A stretch of DNA of 64,000 nt from Paucibacter sp. PLA-PC-4 (GCF_026241155.1 NZ_JAPFGP010000006.1:124001-188000); one strand, 5' to 3'; shown: positions 27,322 through 37,095, counted from the first letter of the stretch. Notes: generated by a model not told the origin, from the letters alone. Numbers and translations: made by a program.

Positions 27322-27877
27322 GGGCCAGCAGTTTGGCGCCCAGGCCCCTGTAGCGGGGCTCGTCGCTGGCCGCCAGATAGGCATCCAGCGGCCGCCAGGC
27401 CGCAGCATGTACCTCGGCCAACTGAGGGGCCACGTCCTGCGTCAGCGGCGCAATCACCAGATAGGCGTAGTCGTGATGCCAATGATCGCCCTCGCCCTTC
27501 TTCGGATTCGCGGCGATCGGATGGCTGTCGATATCCAACGGCAAGGCCTGACCCCAGGCCGGATGGGCGTGCAGCTCGGTCACGCCGGTCTCCTCGGCCA
27601 CTTCTCGCAGCGCCGACCCCCACAGGTCCTGACCGGGCTCGTAATGCCCGCCAGGCTGCAGCCAGCGGCCGATCACGCGGTGGTGTATCAGCAGGATGTG
27701 GCGCAGCGACGCATCCAGCACCAGGGCGCTGGTCGTCACATGGCCGCGCATATTGGCTCGGCTCAGCGGGTCGCCGGCGTCCTCGTCGAGCTGCGCACGC
27801 AGCGCTGCCAGGCGCTGCGCCTCCGCCGGAAAGCGCTGCAGATAAAGCGCCAGTTGCTGGCGCGCCTGCGCTCTCAC
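27302..27877 (-). CDS. NUDIX hydrolase
   Basis: Pyrophosphohydrolase of 191 residues. The Nudix box reads GGHYEPGQDLWGSALREVAE followed by ETGV: the catalytic REVAEETG core is intact, but the first Glu of GX5E is Gln. An N-terminal helical extension (RQQLALYLQRFPAEAQRLAA) precedes the fold. Substrate unknown. It overlaps the upstream GST gene by 4 bp (ATGA), so translation is probably coupled. Confidence 0.85.
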   Translation of the reverse strand: MRAQARQQLALYLQRFPAEAQRLAALRAQLDEDAGDPLSRANMRGHVTTSALVLDASLRHILLIHHRVIGRWLQPGGHYEPGQDLWGSALREVAEETGVTELHAHPAWGQALPLDIDSHPIAANPKKGEGDHWHHDYAYLVIAPLTQDVAPQLAEVHAAAWRPLDAYLAASDEPRYRGLGAKLLALRSSAP

Positions 27878-28482
27878 TTAATCAGACCTTCGGCCTTCAT
27901 CGCTTCCTGCACGGCCGGGCGAGAAGCGACGTGCTCGCGCCAGGCCAGCAAATGGGTGTAGGCGCCGAGATCGACATGGACCATCTTGGCCCAGTTGCTG
28001 ACAGTGAACAGATAGGCGTCGGCCACGGTGAACTGATCGCCCATCAGGAATTGCTTGCCGGCCAGTTGTGCGTCAATCCAGCCCAGGCGCTCGGCCAGCT
28101 TGGCAAGCGCCAGCACCTTGGCCTCCTCGGGCATGGCCGGGTTGAACAGCGGCGAGAAGCCCTTGTGCAGCTCGGTGCTGATGAAGTTCAGCAGCTCCTG
28201 CAGGCGGTAGCGCGCCCAGCTGCCGTTGGCCGGCGCCAGATTCTTGTGAGGCACCTGGTCGGCGATGTACTGGACGATGGCCGGGCCTTCGCTAAGGCGC
28301 TCGCCGTTGTCGAGCTCCAGCAGCGGCACATAGCCCTTGGCATTGATGGTGTAGAAATCGGTGCCGTCCTGCAGCTTGTGGGTCTTGGTGCTGGCCAGCA
28401 CCAGCTCGAAAGGCAGACCCGCCTCGCGCAGCACGATGTGCGGGGACAGGGAGCAGGCGCCGGTGCTGTAGTAGAGCTTCAT
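27874..28482 (-). CDS. gstA: Glutathione S-transferase (beta class, GstA-like)
   Basis: Cytosolic glutathione transferase of 202 residues. The thioredoxin-fold N-terminus is MKLYYSTGACSLSPHIVLRE, with the Cys characteristic of beta-class enzymes at position 10. The glutathione-binding region is KGYVPLLELDNGERLSEGPA, and the helical C-terminal domain includes MGDQFTVADAYLFTVSNW. It heads a two-gene unit with the NUDIX hydrolase. It is unrelated to the broken GST remnant at 14.1-14.5 kb, which belongs to another GST subgroup. Confidence 0.92.
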   Translation of the reverse strand: MKLYYSTGACSLSPHIVLREAGLPFELVLASTKTHKLQDGTDFYTINAKGYVPLLELDNGERLSEGPAIVQYIADQVPHKNLAPANGSWARYRLQELLNFISTELHKGFSPLFNPAMPEEAKVLALAKLAERLGWIDAQLAGKQFLMGDQFTVADAYLFTVSNWAKMVHVDLGAYTHLLAWREHVASRPAVQEAMKAEGLIK

Positions 28483-28529
28483 CAGGGTTCTCCGTTGCGA
28501 GTTCACAAAGCCGTGACGATACGACGGAT

Positions 28530-30266
28530 TCAGCCGGCCTGCCGGACAGGCCCGAACAGCCCGCAGGGCACCGCGAAACGCCGCACCAGCGCCGGGATTT
28601 CCTCAGCCGGCAGCGCGCGGGCAAACAGCCAGCCCTGCAGCTCGTCGCAGCCTTGCTGCTGCAAAAAGGCCTGCTGTGCTGCGGTCTCGACACCCTCGGC
28701 CACGACGGTCTTGCCCAGGGTCTTGGCCAGGCCGATGATGGCCCGGGCCAGCACAGCGTCTTGCGGGTTGTGGGTGATTCCCTGGATGAAATCGCGGTCC
28801 ATCTTGAGTCGCGATACCGGCATCTGCCGCAGATGGCTCAGCGAGGAGTAGCCGGTGCCGAAATCGTCCAACGCCAGCTGCACGCCCAGCGCTGCAACCC
28901 GCTCGAGCTGGGCCTGGGCCTGGTCGTGGTGGGTCATCGCCGCCGTCTCGGTGATCTCCAGCTCCAGCAGCGCGGGCGGCAGCTGCCAGCGCTCCAGCAA
29001 GCCCTGGATGCGGTCGGCAAAGCCGGGCTGGCGCAGCTGGTGCACCGACACATTGACCGCCACCCGCAGCGCCAGCCCTTGGCCGCGCCACAGCGCGATC
29101 TGCCGGCAGGCCGCGTCCATCACCCAGTCGCCCAGGCCCTGGATCAGGCCGGAACTCTCAGCCACGGCAATGAAGCGCGCCGGCGCCACCTCGCCCAGCT
29201 CGGCATCGTGCCAGCGCAGCAATGCTTCGACGCCGACCACCCGACCGCTGACGGCGCACAGCTGTGCCTGGTAGTGCAGACGCAACCCAGTGCCGTCGAG
29301 CGTCTTCTTGAGCCGGCCCTGCAGCAGCACACGCTCCTCCATCTGTCGCGCCATGCCGAGATCAAACACCGCATAGGTGCCGCGCCCGGCCTCTTTGGCG
29401 CGGTACATCGCCATGTCGGCGCGGCGCAGCAAGGTCTCGGCGTCTTCGCCGTCATTGGGCGCGAACACCACGCCGATGCTGGCGCCCGGGTAGCTCTCCT
29501 GGTGGGCGAACTGCCAGGGCCGCGAGATCGCCTCCACCAGCTTGTGGGCCACCGTGGTGGCGGCCACTACATCGGCCTGCTCGCGCAGCAGCACCGCGAA
29601 CTCGTCCCCGCCCAGCCGAGCCAGCGCATCGCAGCCGCGCAGCACGGCGCGCATGCGCCGCGCAACCTCTTTCAGGAGGGCGTCGCCGACGTGATGGCCG
29701 TGGCCGTCATTCACTGCCTTGAAGTCGTCCAGGTCGATCAGCAGCACGGCCATCGGCTGGCCGCTACGGCGCGTATGCTCGACCGCCTGGGCCAGCAGCT
29801 CGCCGAACATATGGCGGCTGTATAGCCCGGTGAGTTTGTCGTGCATCGCCAGGTAGCGGGCCTGCGCATGCATGGCCTGGATCTGGCTGATGTCGCGGAT
29901 CACCGCCAGCGCATGGTCGCCCTCGGCGCTGCAAAAACGTCCCAGGGAGATGTCGACCGGCACGGCACGGTCTTCGCTGTGCCACAGGCTCAGCTCCTGC
30001 ACCCGCCCCATCGCCCGACTGCGTGGCTCGGCGAAGAAGTAGCCGATGTGCTGGAGATGCCGCGCGCGCTGCTCCGGCGGCAGCAGCAGGGCCAGCGGTT
30101 GGCCGAGTAGCGCCTGCGGCTCCCGCCCGCTGAGCTCCGCCAGCGCGGCATTGGCGCAGACGATCAGGCCCTGTCCGTCGATGATCAGCACCCCATCAGG
30201 CAACAGATCGATCAGCTGCCCGACCTGAGCAAGGGACAGCGGCAGCCCGGTATGCGGGTCAACCAT
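28530..30266 (-). CDS. PAS-GGDEF-EAL c-di-GMP protein
   Basis: Cytoplasmic protein of 578 residues. The PAS domain covers 10-125 ([20 protein letters not shown]). GGDEF covers about 140-300, with canonical RLGGDEF and an RGCD inhibitory site five residues before it. EAL covers 310-560, with [35 protein letters not shown] and KMDRDFI. Both catalytic sets look complete, so it may make or degrade c-di-GMP. The start at 30266 overlaps the end of the chemoreceptor gene by 8 bp, making co-expression with an Aer-like sensor likely. Confidence 0.92.
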   Translation of the reverse strand: MVDPHTGLPLSLAQVGQLIDLLPDGVLIIDGQGLIVCANAALAELSGREPQALLGQPLALLLPPEQRARHLQHIGYFFAEPRSRAMGRVQELSLWHSEDRAVPVDISLGRFCSAEGDHALAVIRDISQIQAMHAQARYLAMHDKLTGLYSRHMFGELLAQAVEHTRRSGQPMAVLLIDLDDFKAVNDGHGHHVGDALLKEVARRMRAVLRGCDALARLGGDEFAVLLREQADVVAATTVAHKLVEAISRPWQFAHQESYPGASIGVVFAPNDGEDAETLLRRADMAMYRAKEAGRGTYAVFDLGMARQMEERVLLQGRLKKTLDGTGLRLHYQAQLCAVSGRVVGVEALLRWHDAELGEVAPARFIAVAESSGLIQGLGDWVMDAACRQIALWRGQGLALRVAVNVSVHQLRQPGFADRIQGLLERWQLPPALLELEITETAAMTHHDQAQAQLERVAALGVQLALDDFGTGYSSLSHLRQMPVSRLKMDRDFIQGITHNPQDAVLARAIIGLAKTLGKTVVAEGVETAAQQAFLQQQGCDELQGWLFARALPAEEIPALVRRFAVPCGLFGPVRQAG

Positions 30267-31809
30267 CTCGGAACACCTCGATCGCACGCGCAAGCCAGCC
30301 CGACTGGCTGCGCATCTGCCGCGAGGCCACCAGAGACTGCTCGGCCATCGCCGCGTTCTGCTGCGTCATGCGGTCAAGCGCCTCGATGCGGGCGGCCACG
30401 CCCTCAACGCCACGGGCCTGCTCTGCGCTGGCCGCGCTGATGTCGGCAATCAGCGCGGCCGACTGCCTCACCTGCTCGACCAGACCGTCCATCGCGATAC
30501 GCGAGCGCCCCACCAGGGCCGAGCCGGTCTGCACATGGCCGGCACTGGCGCCGATCAGATCTTTGATCTCGCGGGCCGCCCGCTGGCTGCGTTGCGCCAG
30601 GCCACGCACTTCGGCCGCAACGACAGCGAAGCCGCGCCCCTGCACGCCGGCCCGAGCCGCCTCGACGGCCGCGTTGAGCGCCAGAATATTGGTCTGGAAG
30701 GCAATGCCGTCGATCACTCCGATGATGTCGCCGATGCGCTCGCTGGCCCGGCTGATTTGCGCCATGCTGGTCTCGGCCTCGGCTACCAGGCCGCCGACCT
30801 GCCTCACCGAGGCTGCCATAGCGCTCGCCCGCTGGCTGGCCTGACTGGCGGTCTGCGCGTTGTGCCCAACGCTGCCGCTCAGCAGACTCAGCGCCATGGC
30901 GGCCTCGGCAAGGCGCGCCGAGGTCTGCTCGGTGCGCTCACCAAGATCGCCGCTCGCCGCCTCGACCTGGGCCGCCATCGATTGCAGGCCCGCGACCTGC
31001 TCGCTGACATCGGCCACCAGGGCGCGCACATTGAGGCCGGCCTGGTTGATCGAGCGCAGCAGCATGCCAATCTCGTCGATCCGCTCCATCCGCACATCGG
31101 CGTCGAAGTGACCGGCGGCAACGGCCGCCGCCTGCCCAGCGACGCGCCGCAGCGGCGCGGCCAGCTGATGCTGCAGGCCCGCATCGAGCGCCGCGAGCCC
31201 CAAGCCGCTGCCCAACGCCATCGGCAGCAAGGCGTCGACTTCATGCAAGCCGCAGGCCCAGGACAATCCCAGCAGCAGCGGCCACATCGGCCAGACCGCC
31301 AGCCGTATGCGCGCCGGCAGGGCCAGCCGCTTCAGTAGATCGGTCCCTCCCCGAAGTCCGCGCCGCAGCACCAGGCCGCGATAGAACGCCAGCCCCTGCG
31401 CCTGCCCATCACGAAAGCGCCGATACATCGCGTCAGCGCCCGCGACCTCCTCGCGCGTGGGCCGGGTGCGCACCGAGATATAGCCGATGACCTGCCCGCG
31501 ACGCGCCACTGGCGCCACATTGGCCCGCACCCAATAGTGATCACCGTTGCGGCGCCGGTTCTTGACCAGACCCGTCCAGGCATGGCCGCCGCGCAGTGTG
31601 GCCCAAAGATCGGCAAATGCTTGGCGCGGCATGTCGGGATGGCGCACCAGCTGGTGCGGCGCGCCGATCAAGGCCTCGGGCTCGAAGCCGCTGACCGCGA
31701 CAAAGGCGGCATTGGCGTACTGGATGTGGCTGTGCACATCGGTGGTCGACATCAGCGTGGCCTCTGCCGGAAAGCTGTACTCCTGCTGCGTCACATGCCG
31801 TTCGGTCAT
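30259..31809 (-). CDS. Aer-like PAS methyl-accepting chemotaxis protein
   Basis: Chemoreceptor of 516 residues. An N-terminal PAS domain (about 20-120) resembles Aer: [32 protein letters not shown] and [13 protein letters not shown] are the FAD-binding PAS hallmarks. Two hydrophobic segments with a very short turn (about 170-205) follow instead of a periplasmic domain, then HAMP and the signalling domain with the hairpin tip [20 protein letters not shown]. Role: sensing redox or oxygen and steering swimming. It is co-directional with a GGDEF-EAL gene and a Crp/Fnr gene. Confidence 0.92.
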   Translation of the reverse strand: MTERHVTQQEYSFPAEATLMSTTDVHSHIQYANAAFVAVSGFEPEALIGAPHQLVRHPDMPRQAFADLWATLRGGHAWTGLVKNRRRNGDHYWVRANVAPVARRGQVIGYISVRTRPTREEVAGADAMYRRFRDGQAQGLAFYRGLVLRRGLRGGTDLLKRLALPARIRLAVWPMWPLLLGLSWACGLHEVDALLPMALGSGLGLAALDAGLQHQLAAPLRRVAGQAAAVAAGHFDADVRMERIDEIGMLLRSINQAGLNVRALVADVSEQVAGLQSMAAQVEAASGDLGERTEQTSARLAEAAMALSLLSGSVGHNAQTASQASQRASAMAASVRQVGGLVAEAETSMAQISRASERIGDIIGVIDGIAFQTNILALNAAVEAARAGVQGRGFAVVAAEVRGLAQRSQRAAREIKDLIGASAGHVQTGSALVGRSRIAMDGLVEQVRQSAALIADISAASAEQARGVEGVAARIEALDRMTQQNAAMAEQSLVASRQMRSQSGWLARAIEVFRDG

Positions 31810-31966
31810 CCTGCGTCCTCTGCTGTGCTTGTCTTCGGCGCGGGCGTCTGCCCCGCCCCGGTTCCATTTAGGGGCGCTTGCATTCTGTGAAGGGCGACCA
31901 CGGCCGGGCGCCGGCGCCGACCGCTGCTGTGAGGCAGCGCACAGCCCGGCCCGCAAAAAGTGCGCA

Positions 31967-32614
31967 TCAGTTGTCGGCCGTCAACAGTTTCTCCAGGGCC
32001 TGCATGTCGAGATCGACTGCGCGGGCATGGCGACGGCGCACGATGCCGCGGGTTTCGAGCTCGCGCCAGGCGCGGTTCACGCTCTCGCGCGTCACGCACA
32101 GCAGCTCTGCCAGCACCGTCTGGCTCGGCAGCTGGATCGCCGATGCGGGCTGAAACGCAGCAATCAATCGCAGCGCCGAGGCCAGCCGTCGCATCGGGCC
32201 CGGAATGCGCACGACCTGGCTCCAGCCGGCCAGCGAGAGCACCGACTGGCGCGTATAGCGGGCGATGCACACTGGCAACGACAGCTCGCAGACCGACACT
32301 GGGGTCAGCGCCTGCACGCTCAGCACCGCGGCCTGGCCATGGACCATGGGCTGCCCCACCAGAAATCCCGGGCCGATGACGGCGATGGCGCGCTCCACGC
32401 CGTCCATACCGGTCTGGCGCACACCCAGTAGGCCGGACTTGATGAACAGCAGATGGGCGGGGCGCTCGCCCTCCCGCTGCAGCCGCGCACCGCGCGCGAA
32501 CAGGCGCGGCCGCGCGCCCCCGCGCAGCGGGTGCGCCGCCGGACATTGGTCCGCCAGAACGCACTGCACACAGGGGGGGTCACGCCCACCCTGCGCCATC
32601 TCATCAGGCTTCAT
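31967..32614 (-). CDS. Crp/Fnr family regulator with FNR-like cysteines
   Basis: Regulator of 215 residues. The N-terminus has C15-X2-C18-X5-C24, exactly the spacing of E. coli FNR (20, 23, 29), and Cys116 falls near the place of FNR Cys122. A [4Fe-4S] oxygen sensor is therefore plausible. The cNMP-type beta-roll covers 35-125. The winged helix includes [20 protein letters not shown]: its RE-X3-R residues (176, 177, 181) match the CRP recognition helix, predicting TGTGA half-sites. Such a site lies 69 bp upstream of the start. Downstream on the same strand, after a 157-bp gap, lie the Aer-like receptor and a GGDEF-EAL gene. Confidence 0.88.
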   Translation of the reverse strand: MKPDEMAQGGRDPPCVQCVLADQCPAAHPLRGGARPRLFARGARLQREGERPAHLLFIKSGLLGVRQTGMDGVERAIAVIGPGFLVGQPMVHGQAAVLSVQALTPVSVCELSLPVCIARYTRQSVLSLAGWSQVVRIPGPMRRLASALRLIAAFQPASAIQLPSQTVLAELLCVTRESVNRAWRELETRGIVRRRHARAVDLDMQALEKLLTADN

Positions 32615-32668
32615 CAGTCAAGGTCTCGTCGAATCAGGGCCGGCCGAAGCAGCGGATTCTGTGTGCCG

Positions 32669-32712
32669 GCCAGCGCGGCGGCTGTGATGCAGATCACAGC
32701 CGCCGCGCTGGC
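32669..32712. promoter_or_regulatory. 44-bp perfect palindrome with consensus CRP-type site
   Basis: Arms of 20 bp, GCCAGCGCGGCGGCTGTGAT and its exact complement, flank GCAG. The centre at 32683-32698 is TGTGATGCAGATCACA, a full TGTGA-N6-TCACA site. It lies between the Crp/Fnr gene (start 32614) and the divergent TPR gene (start 32768). Confidence 0.8.
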
Positions 32713-32767
32713 ACGGGCGAGCAGCGCGCAACAACCCGCCCGATTGCGGGGGGGCAATAATCCGGCG

Positions 32768-33652
32768 ATGAGTTCATGCCCCGATTCGATGCGCCATGCG
32801 GTCGCGCTGGCCTTGACAGCGCTGCTACTGATCAGTGCTCGGCCGGCCATCGCACTCGACCTGAACGCGCTCTGGGACTTTGGCGACCCTGCCTTGAGCG
32901 AACAGCGCTTTCGTGCGGCGCTGCCCGGTGCGAGTGGTGACGAGGCACTTATCTTGCAGACTCAGATCGCCCGCAGCTACGGGCTGCGCGGCCAGTTCGA
33001 GCCGACCCGCACGCTGCTGGCCAGGCTGGCGCCACAGCTGGCCGAGGCCGGTCCGGAGGCCCGCACCCGTTACTGGTTGGAAGTGGGTCGCAGCCTTGCC
33101 TCCGCTACGCACCCGCCGGCATCGCAGACCGAAACGAGCCGGCAGCAGGCTCGCGCCGCCTACGAGCAGGCCATCGCGCTGGCCAGGGCCGAGCGGCTGG
33201 ACGGATTGGCAATCGATGGCCTGCATATGCTGGCTTTCGTTGATACCTCGCCGACCGATCAGCTGCGCTGGGGCGAAGCTGCGCTAGCCATCGCGGTGGC
33301 CTCAGAGCAGCCCGCCGCGCAGCGCTGGCAGGCCCCGCTGCGCAACAACATCGGCCTGGCGCTGCAGCAGCTAGGCCGTCACGCCGAGGCGCTGGCGCAG
33401 TTCGAACAGGCCCTGGCGCTGCGCGAGCGCACCAGCAATCCTGGCGCCACCCATGTGGCACGCTGGCGGGTGGCGCAAAGCCTGCGTTTGCAGGGTCGTG
33501 CAGATGAAGCTTTGGCGATCCAGCTGAAGCTGGCGCAGGACAGCCCGCCCGACCGCTATGTGTTCGAGGAGCTGGAGATCCTGTACCGGGCCAGCGGCGA
33601 TACGAGCCGGGCCGCACATTACGCGGCACTGCGCGAGGCACTAGCGCCTTGA
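32768..33652 (+). CDS. Exported tetratricopeptide protein
   Basis: Protein of 294 residues. The signal peptide is 1-29 (RHAVALALTALLLISARPAI). TPR-like helix pairs follow, clearest at 195-260 (RNNIGLALQQLGRHAEALAQ, VAQSLRLQGRADEALAIQLK). The role is probably protein-protein contact in the periplasm; no partner is obvious. It is divergent from the Crp/Fnr gene and shares the palindrome-containing region with it, so it may be under the same control. The ATG at 32768 is chosen because the signal peptide begins there. Confidence 0.7.
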   Translation: MSSCPDSMRHAVALALTALLLISARPAIALDLNALWDFGDPALSEQRFRAALPGASGDEALILQTQIARSYGLRGQFEPTRTLLARLAPQLAEAGPEARTRYWLEVGRSLASATHPPASQTETSRQQARAAYEQAIALARAERLDGLAIDGLHMLAFVDTSPTDQLRWGEAALAIAVASEQPAAQRWQAPLRNNIGLALQQLGRHAEALAQFEQALALRERTSNPGATHVARWRVAQSLRLQGRADEALAIQLKLAQDSPPDRYVFEELEILYRASGDTSRAAHYAALREALAP

Positions 33653-33662
33653 TGGTCCGCGC

Positions 33663-33995
33663 TCAGGGGCGCGCCTGTCCGTCGTTGCGCGCGCGCTTGA
33701 TGGTGCGGCTGTTACGGTCCTGGCGCTTCTCCATCCGCAGGGCCTCCTTGCCCGTCACCCGGCCGTCGGCCTCGAGCCGCTGCTCCAGTCGGGCGGTCCT
33801 GGCCTGCTGGTGCTCCAGGCGCAGTTGCTCTCGTCGGGTCAACTGGCCGGACTCGATGCCGGACTCGATGCGTCCGGTCTGGCGCTCCTGGCGCTGATCG
33901 ACGCGTTGCTCTTGGCTGTCGGCCCAGCCGGCATGGACGGTGCCGGCAGCCAGGCTCAGCAGGGCAATGGAGATGAGGCTTCGAACCACGGTCAT
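33663..33995 (-). CDS. Small exported charged helical protein
   Basis: Protein of 110 residues with a signal peptide ending TVHAGWADS. The mature part is almost all charged helix with the pattern RI..GI.SGQLT..E..RLE..Q, then EADGRVTGKEALRMEKRQDR and NSRTIKRARND. This DG-T-E pattern recurs in a family of uncharacterised proteobacterial periplasmic proteins and resembles a loose EF-hand-like or SHOCT-like repeat. It is divergent from the DUF1800 operon. Function unknown. Confidence 0.65.
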   Translation of the reverse strand: MTVVRSLISIALLSLAAGTVHAGWADSQEQRVDQRQERQTGRIESGIESGQLTRREQLRLEHQQARTARLEQRLEADGRVTGKEALRMEKRQDRNSRTIKRARNDGQARP

Positions 33996-34044
33996 GATGC
34001 TTCCTTTCGGGGTTGAAAAAACCTTGTGAAGGTCTACGGCGCTT

Positions 34045-34137
34045 GAACCCGCGCCAGCCGGCCGGCTTACGGCTTGGCGGCATATCCCTGCGCCCAGCTC
34101 GGATATGCCGTAAGAGCCGGCGGCCGGCCGGGTTCAA
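34045..34137. repeat. Long imperfect inverted repeat upstream of the DUF1800 operon
   Basis: The inner arms CGGCATATCC (34078-34087) and GGATATGCCG (34101-34110) pair perfectly around 13 bases. Outward, GGCT/AGCC, GCCGGC/GCCGGC and finally GAACCC (34045) with GGGTTC (34131) also pair, with bulges. The structure ends 6 bases before the DUF1800 ATG. Confidence 0.6.
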
Positions 34138-34142
34138 CAGCG

Positions 34143-35489
34143 ATGCAAGCCCCTGCCCTCGCCGCCCATCGCTTCGGTTACTCCGAGACCAGCCTGCGTG
34201 CCATGCAGGCCGACCCGCGTGGCTGGGTCCAGGTCCAGTTCGCCGCCGATCGGCAAGACCCGACCCCTTTCGACGCCAGCGGCCTTCCCGGCAGCGCTAG
34301 CGCGCTGGCGCTCAGCGCCGAGCTGCTGCAGGCGCTGCGCCAGCCGGGGGAGACCGGGGCGGCCCGTGAAGCCCGGCAGCGCTTGCGCGCGCTGAATGCC
34401 GCCGGCCTGCAGCGGCGCTGGCAGCACATCATCACAACTGAGGCACCGGTGGCGGAGCGCTGGGTGCAGTTCTGGGCCAATCACTGCTGCGTCGCCGCAA
34501 CCAAGCTGGCGGTGGCCGGCCTAGTCTGGCCGCATGAGAACGAGGCGATACGCCCACAGGCGCTGGGCCGCTTCCAAGACCTGCTGCGCGCGTCGACCCT
34601 GCATCCGGCGATGCTGCTGTATCTGGACAATGCGCAGTCGATCGGCCCGCAGTCGCGCGCCGGCCGGCGCCGCGAGCGCGGCCTCAACGAGAACCTGGCC
34701 CGCGAGCTGCTGGAGCTGCACACGCTGGGCGCCAACGACCAGTTTCAGGGCGGCTACACCCAGACCGACGTCACCGAGACCGCCCGCCTGCTGACCGGCT
34801 GGACCGTGCGCCTGCGGGGCGATGGCCTCGCCGGGTTCGAGCCGGCCCTGCACCAGCCGGGGCCCAAGACGATACTCGGCAGGCGCTATCCGGAGGGTCC
34901 GCAGGCCCTGGACTTACTGCTGGCCGATCTGGCCCGCCACCCGGCCACGGCCCGCCACCTGGCGCTGAAGCTGGCCCGACATTTCGTCACCGACGATCCG
35001 CCGGCCGCCCTGGTCGAGGCGGTGGCCGCGCGCTTCCTGGCCAGTGACGGCGATCTGCGCGCCACCGCGCAGGCTCTGTTCTCTCACGAGCAGAGCTGGC
35101 GCACCGAGCATCGCCCCAAGTTCAAGCGGCCCGAGGAGTTGCTGCTCTCGGCCCACCGCATGCTCAAACTGCCCATAAGCCCGCAGCAGCTGGGTGCCAC
35201 CAGCCAAGCCCTGCTGGCAATGGGCCAGGCACCCGGTCGTGCGCCCTCCCCACAGGGCTGGCCCGACCGCAGCGAGGACTGGCTCTCGCCGGACGCGCTG
35301 CTCAAACGGGTGCAATGGGCCGAGCGCTTCGCCCAGGACCATGCCGACGCGGCCGATGCCCGGCTGCTGGCCCCGCTGAGCCTGGGCTCTGATCTGGGCG
35401 CGGCCACACGGCTGCAGGTCGAGCGCGCGGCCAGCCCGGCCCAGGCGCTGGCGCTGTGGCTGGCCAGTCCCGAATTCCAAAGGAGGTGA
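34143..35489 (+). CDS. DUF1800 domain protein
   Basis: Protein of 448 residues filling the DUF1800 domain. It shows the 'HRFGYSE' start, WVQFWANHCCVAATK, NENLARELLELHTLGANDQF and GYTQTDVTETARLLTGWTVR. The family typically pairs with a DUF1501 gene, as here, and may act on an exported cofactor or polymer; the true function is unknown. No signal peptide is evident. The start at 34143 follows the large inverted repeat, and 34074 would lie inside it. Four bases separate its stop from the DUF1501 start. Confidence 0.88.
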   Translation: MQAPALAAHRFGYSETSLRAMQADPRGWVQVQFAADRQDPTPFDASGLPGSASALALSAELLQALRQPGETGAAREARQRLRALNAAGLQRRWQHIITTEAPVAERWVQFWANHCCVAATKLAVAGLVWPHENEAIRPQALGRFQDLLRASTLHPAMLLYLDNAQSIGPQSRAGRRRERGLNENLARELLELHTLGANDQFQGGYTQTDVTETARLLTGWTVRLRGDGLAGFEPALHQPGPKTILGRRYPEGPQALDLLLADLARHPATARHLALKLARHFVTDDPPAALVEAVAARFLASDGDLRATAQALFSHEQSWRTEHRPKFKRPEELLLSAHRMLKLPISPQQLGATSQALLAMGQAPGRAPSPQGWPDRSEDWLSPDALLKRVQWAERFAQDHADAADARLLAPLSLGSDLGAATRLQVERAASPAQALALWLASPEFQRR

Positions 35490-35493
35490 GCAA

Positions 35494-36642
35494 ATGACGC
35501 GCATTGACACACAACGTCGGCTGCTGCTCCAGGGCTTGGGGCTGGCCACCCTGCTGCCGACCCGCCTGGCCCTGGCCGCGGGCAACAAGGCCGCACCCGA
35601 GGCGCCGCGCCTGGTGGTCGTGATGCTGCGTGGCGCGCTGGACGGGCTGGCGGCGGTGCCGGCCCCCGGGGACCCGGCCTGGGCCGCGCTGCGGGGCAGT
35701 GAGGGCCCGGTCCCGCTGCCGCTGGACGGCTTTTTTGGCCTGCATCCGGCGCTCACGGGGCTGCAGCGCTGGTGGGGCGAAGGCCAGCTGCTAGTGCTGC
35801 ATGCTGCGGCCAGTCCCTACCGCGAGCGCTCACATTTCGATGCCCAGCAGCTCCTGGAAAGCGGTGGCGAGCGCCCCTTCGAGCTCGGCACCGGCTGGCT
35901 GGGCCGGGCCCTGCAGGCCAGCGGCCAGGGCAGCGCGGTGGCGCTGAGCAGCAGCCTGCCGCTGGCGCTGCGCGGTGCACAGCAGGCCGGCACCTGGACC
36001 CCGACGCGACGCGCCGGCGCTGACGAGGACCTGCTGGCCCGCGTCGGGCAGCTCTACCAGGACGACGCCGCGCTGTCCGCCGCCTGGCAGCGGGCGATGG
36101 CTCAGCAAGGCATGCTGGGTGGCGATGCGGCCGGCGGCGGCAGCGGCTTTGCCGCGCTGGCCCGTCAGGCCGGTACTTTTCTGGCGGCCGAGCAAGGTCC
36201 GCGCGTCGCCTGGCTGGAAGCCAACGGGTGGGACACCCACACCAACCAGGCCGGCCGTTTGCAGCGCCTGCTGGGCGGCCTGGATGAGGGCCTGATGGCG
36301 CTGCGCGACGCGTTAGGCTCGCAGTGGCCGCGCAGCACCGTACTGGTGATGACCGAGTTTGGCCGCTCGGCCGTGCTCAACGGCAGCGGTGGCACTGACC
36401 ATGGCACGGCCGGCATGGCATTGCTCGCCGGCGGCGCGGTGGCCGGCGGTCGGGTGCTGGCCGACTGGCCCGGCCTGGCCCGCACCCAGCTGCTCGAAGG
36501 CCGCGATCTGCGCCCAACCCTGGACCTGCGCCAGGTGCTGGCCGCCGTCTTGCAGCGCCAGTTCGGCCTGAGTCAGGCGCAGCTGGCGGGCGGCGTGATG
36601 CCGGGTGTGAGCGCCCGAGACCTCGCGCTGTGGCGCGCCTGA
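35494..36642 (+). CDS. DUF1501 domain protein, probable Tat substrate
   Basis: Protein of 382 residues. The N-terminus TQRRLLLQGLGLATLLPTRL has a twin-arginine-type signal. Then come LVVVMLRGALDGLAAVPAPG, SHFDAQQLLESGG, GWDTHTNQ and VLVMTEFGRSAVLNGSGGTD HGTAG, motifs of the DUF1501/sulfatase-like fold with likely metal ligands (Asp, His, His). An AAGGAGGTGA ribosome site precedes the start. It forms an operon with DUF1800, DUF3106, a sigma factor and a putative anti-sigma factor. Confidence 0.9.
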   Translation: MTRIDTQRRLLLQGLGLATLLPTRLALAAGNKAAPEAPRLVVVMLRGALDGLAAVPAPGDPAWAALRGSEGPVPLPLDGFFGLHPALTGLQRWWGEGQLLVLHAAASPYRERSHFDAQQLLESGGERPFELGTGWLGRALQASGQGSAVALSSSLPLALRGAQQAGTWTPTRRAGADEDLLARVGQLYQDDAALSAAWQRAMAQQGMLGGDAAGGGSGFAALARQAGTFLAAEQGPRVAWLEANGWDTHTNQAGRLQRLLGGLDEGLMALRDALGSQWPRSTVLVMTEFGRSAVLNGSGGTDHGTAGMALLAGGAVAGGRVLADWPGLARTQLLEGRDLRPTLDLRQVLAAVLQRQFGLSQAQLAGGVMPGVSARDLALWRA

Positions 36643-36645
36643 GCG

Positions 36646-37095
36646 ATGATGGTGAACACCATGAAAGAAGGGCTGATTTCTCTTGTGATTGCTGGGCTGG
36701 TCTGCGCTGCGGCCCAGGCTGCACCCCCGGCCGTGCCCGACCCGCAGGACTGGGCGCGGTTGACGCCCGAGCAGCAGCAGGAACGCCGCAATGAACTCAA
36801 GCAGCGGCTGCAGCAGGCCACGCCGGCCGAGCGCCGCGAGTTCCGCGAGCAGCTGCGCCAGCGGCTGGAGACGCTGAGCCCGGCCGAACGCCGTGCCCTG
36901 GTGGCCCAGACACGCGAGCGCTGGGATCAGATGCCGCCCGAGCAACGCCAGCGCATGGCAGAGCAGCGCCGCCAGGAGATCAAGGCCATGTCGTCCGAGC
37001 AGCGTCGCGAGTTGCTGCGCCAACGCCGGGCCATGCTGGACAAACTCAGCCCCGAGGAGCGTCGGGCGCTGCGCGAGAAGCTGCCCGAGCGATGA
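36646..37095 (+). CDS. DUF3106 exported protein
   Basis: Protein of 149 residues. The signal peptide ends AAAQAAPPA. The rest is a series of Arg/Glu-rich helices with the repeated theme 'LTPEQQQERR', 'LSPAERRALV', 'MPPEQRQRMA', 'MSSEQRRELL', 'LSPEERRALR', typical of DUF3106. Such proteins resemble CpxP/Spy-like helical periplasmic proteins and often sit with sigma/anti-sigma genes. The stop overlaps the sigma-factor start (ATGA), so translation is coupled. Confidence 0.85.
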   Translation: MMVNTMKEGLISLVIAGLVCAAAQAAPPAVPDPQDWARLTPEQQQERRNELKQRLQQATPAERREFREQLRQRLETLSPAERRALVAQTRERWDQMPPEQRQRMAEQRRQEIKAMSSEQRRELLRQRRAMLDKLSPEERRALREKLPER

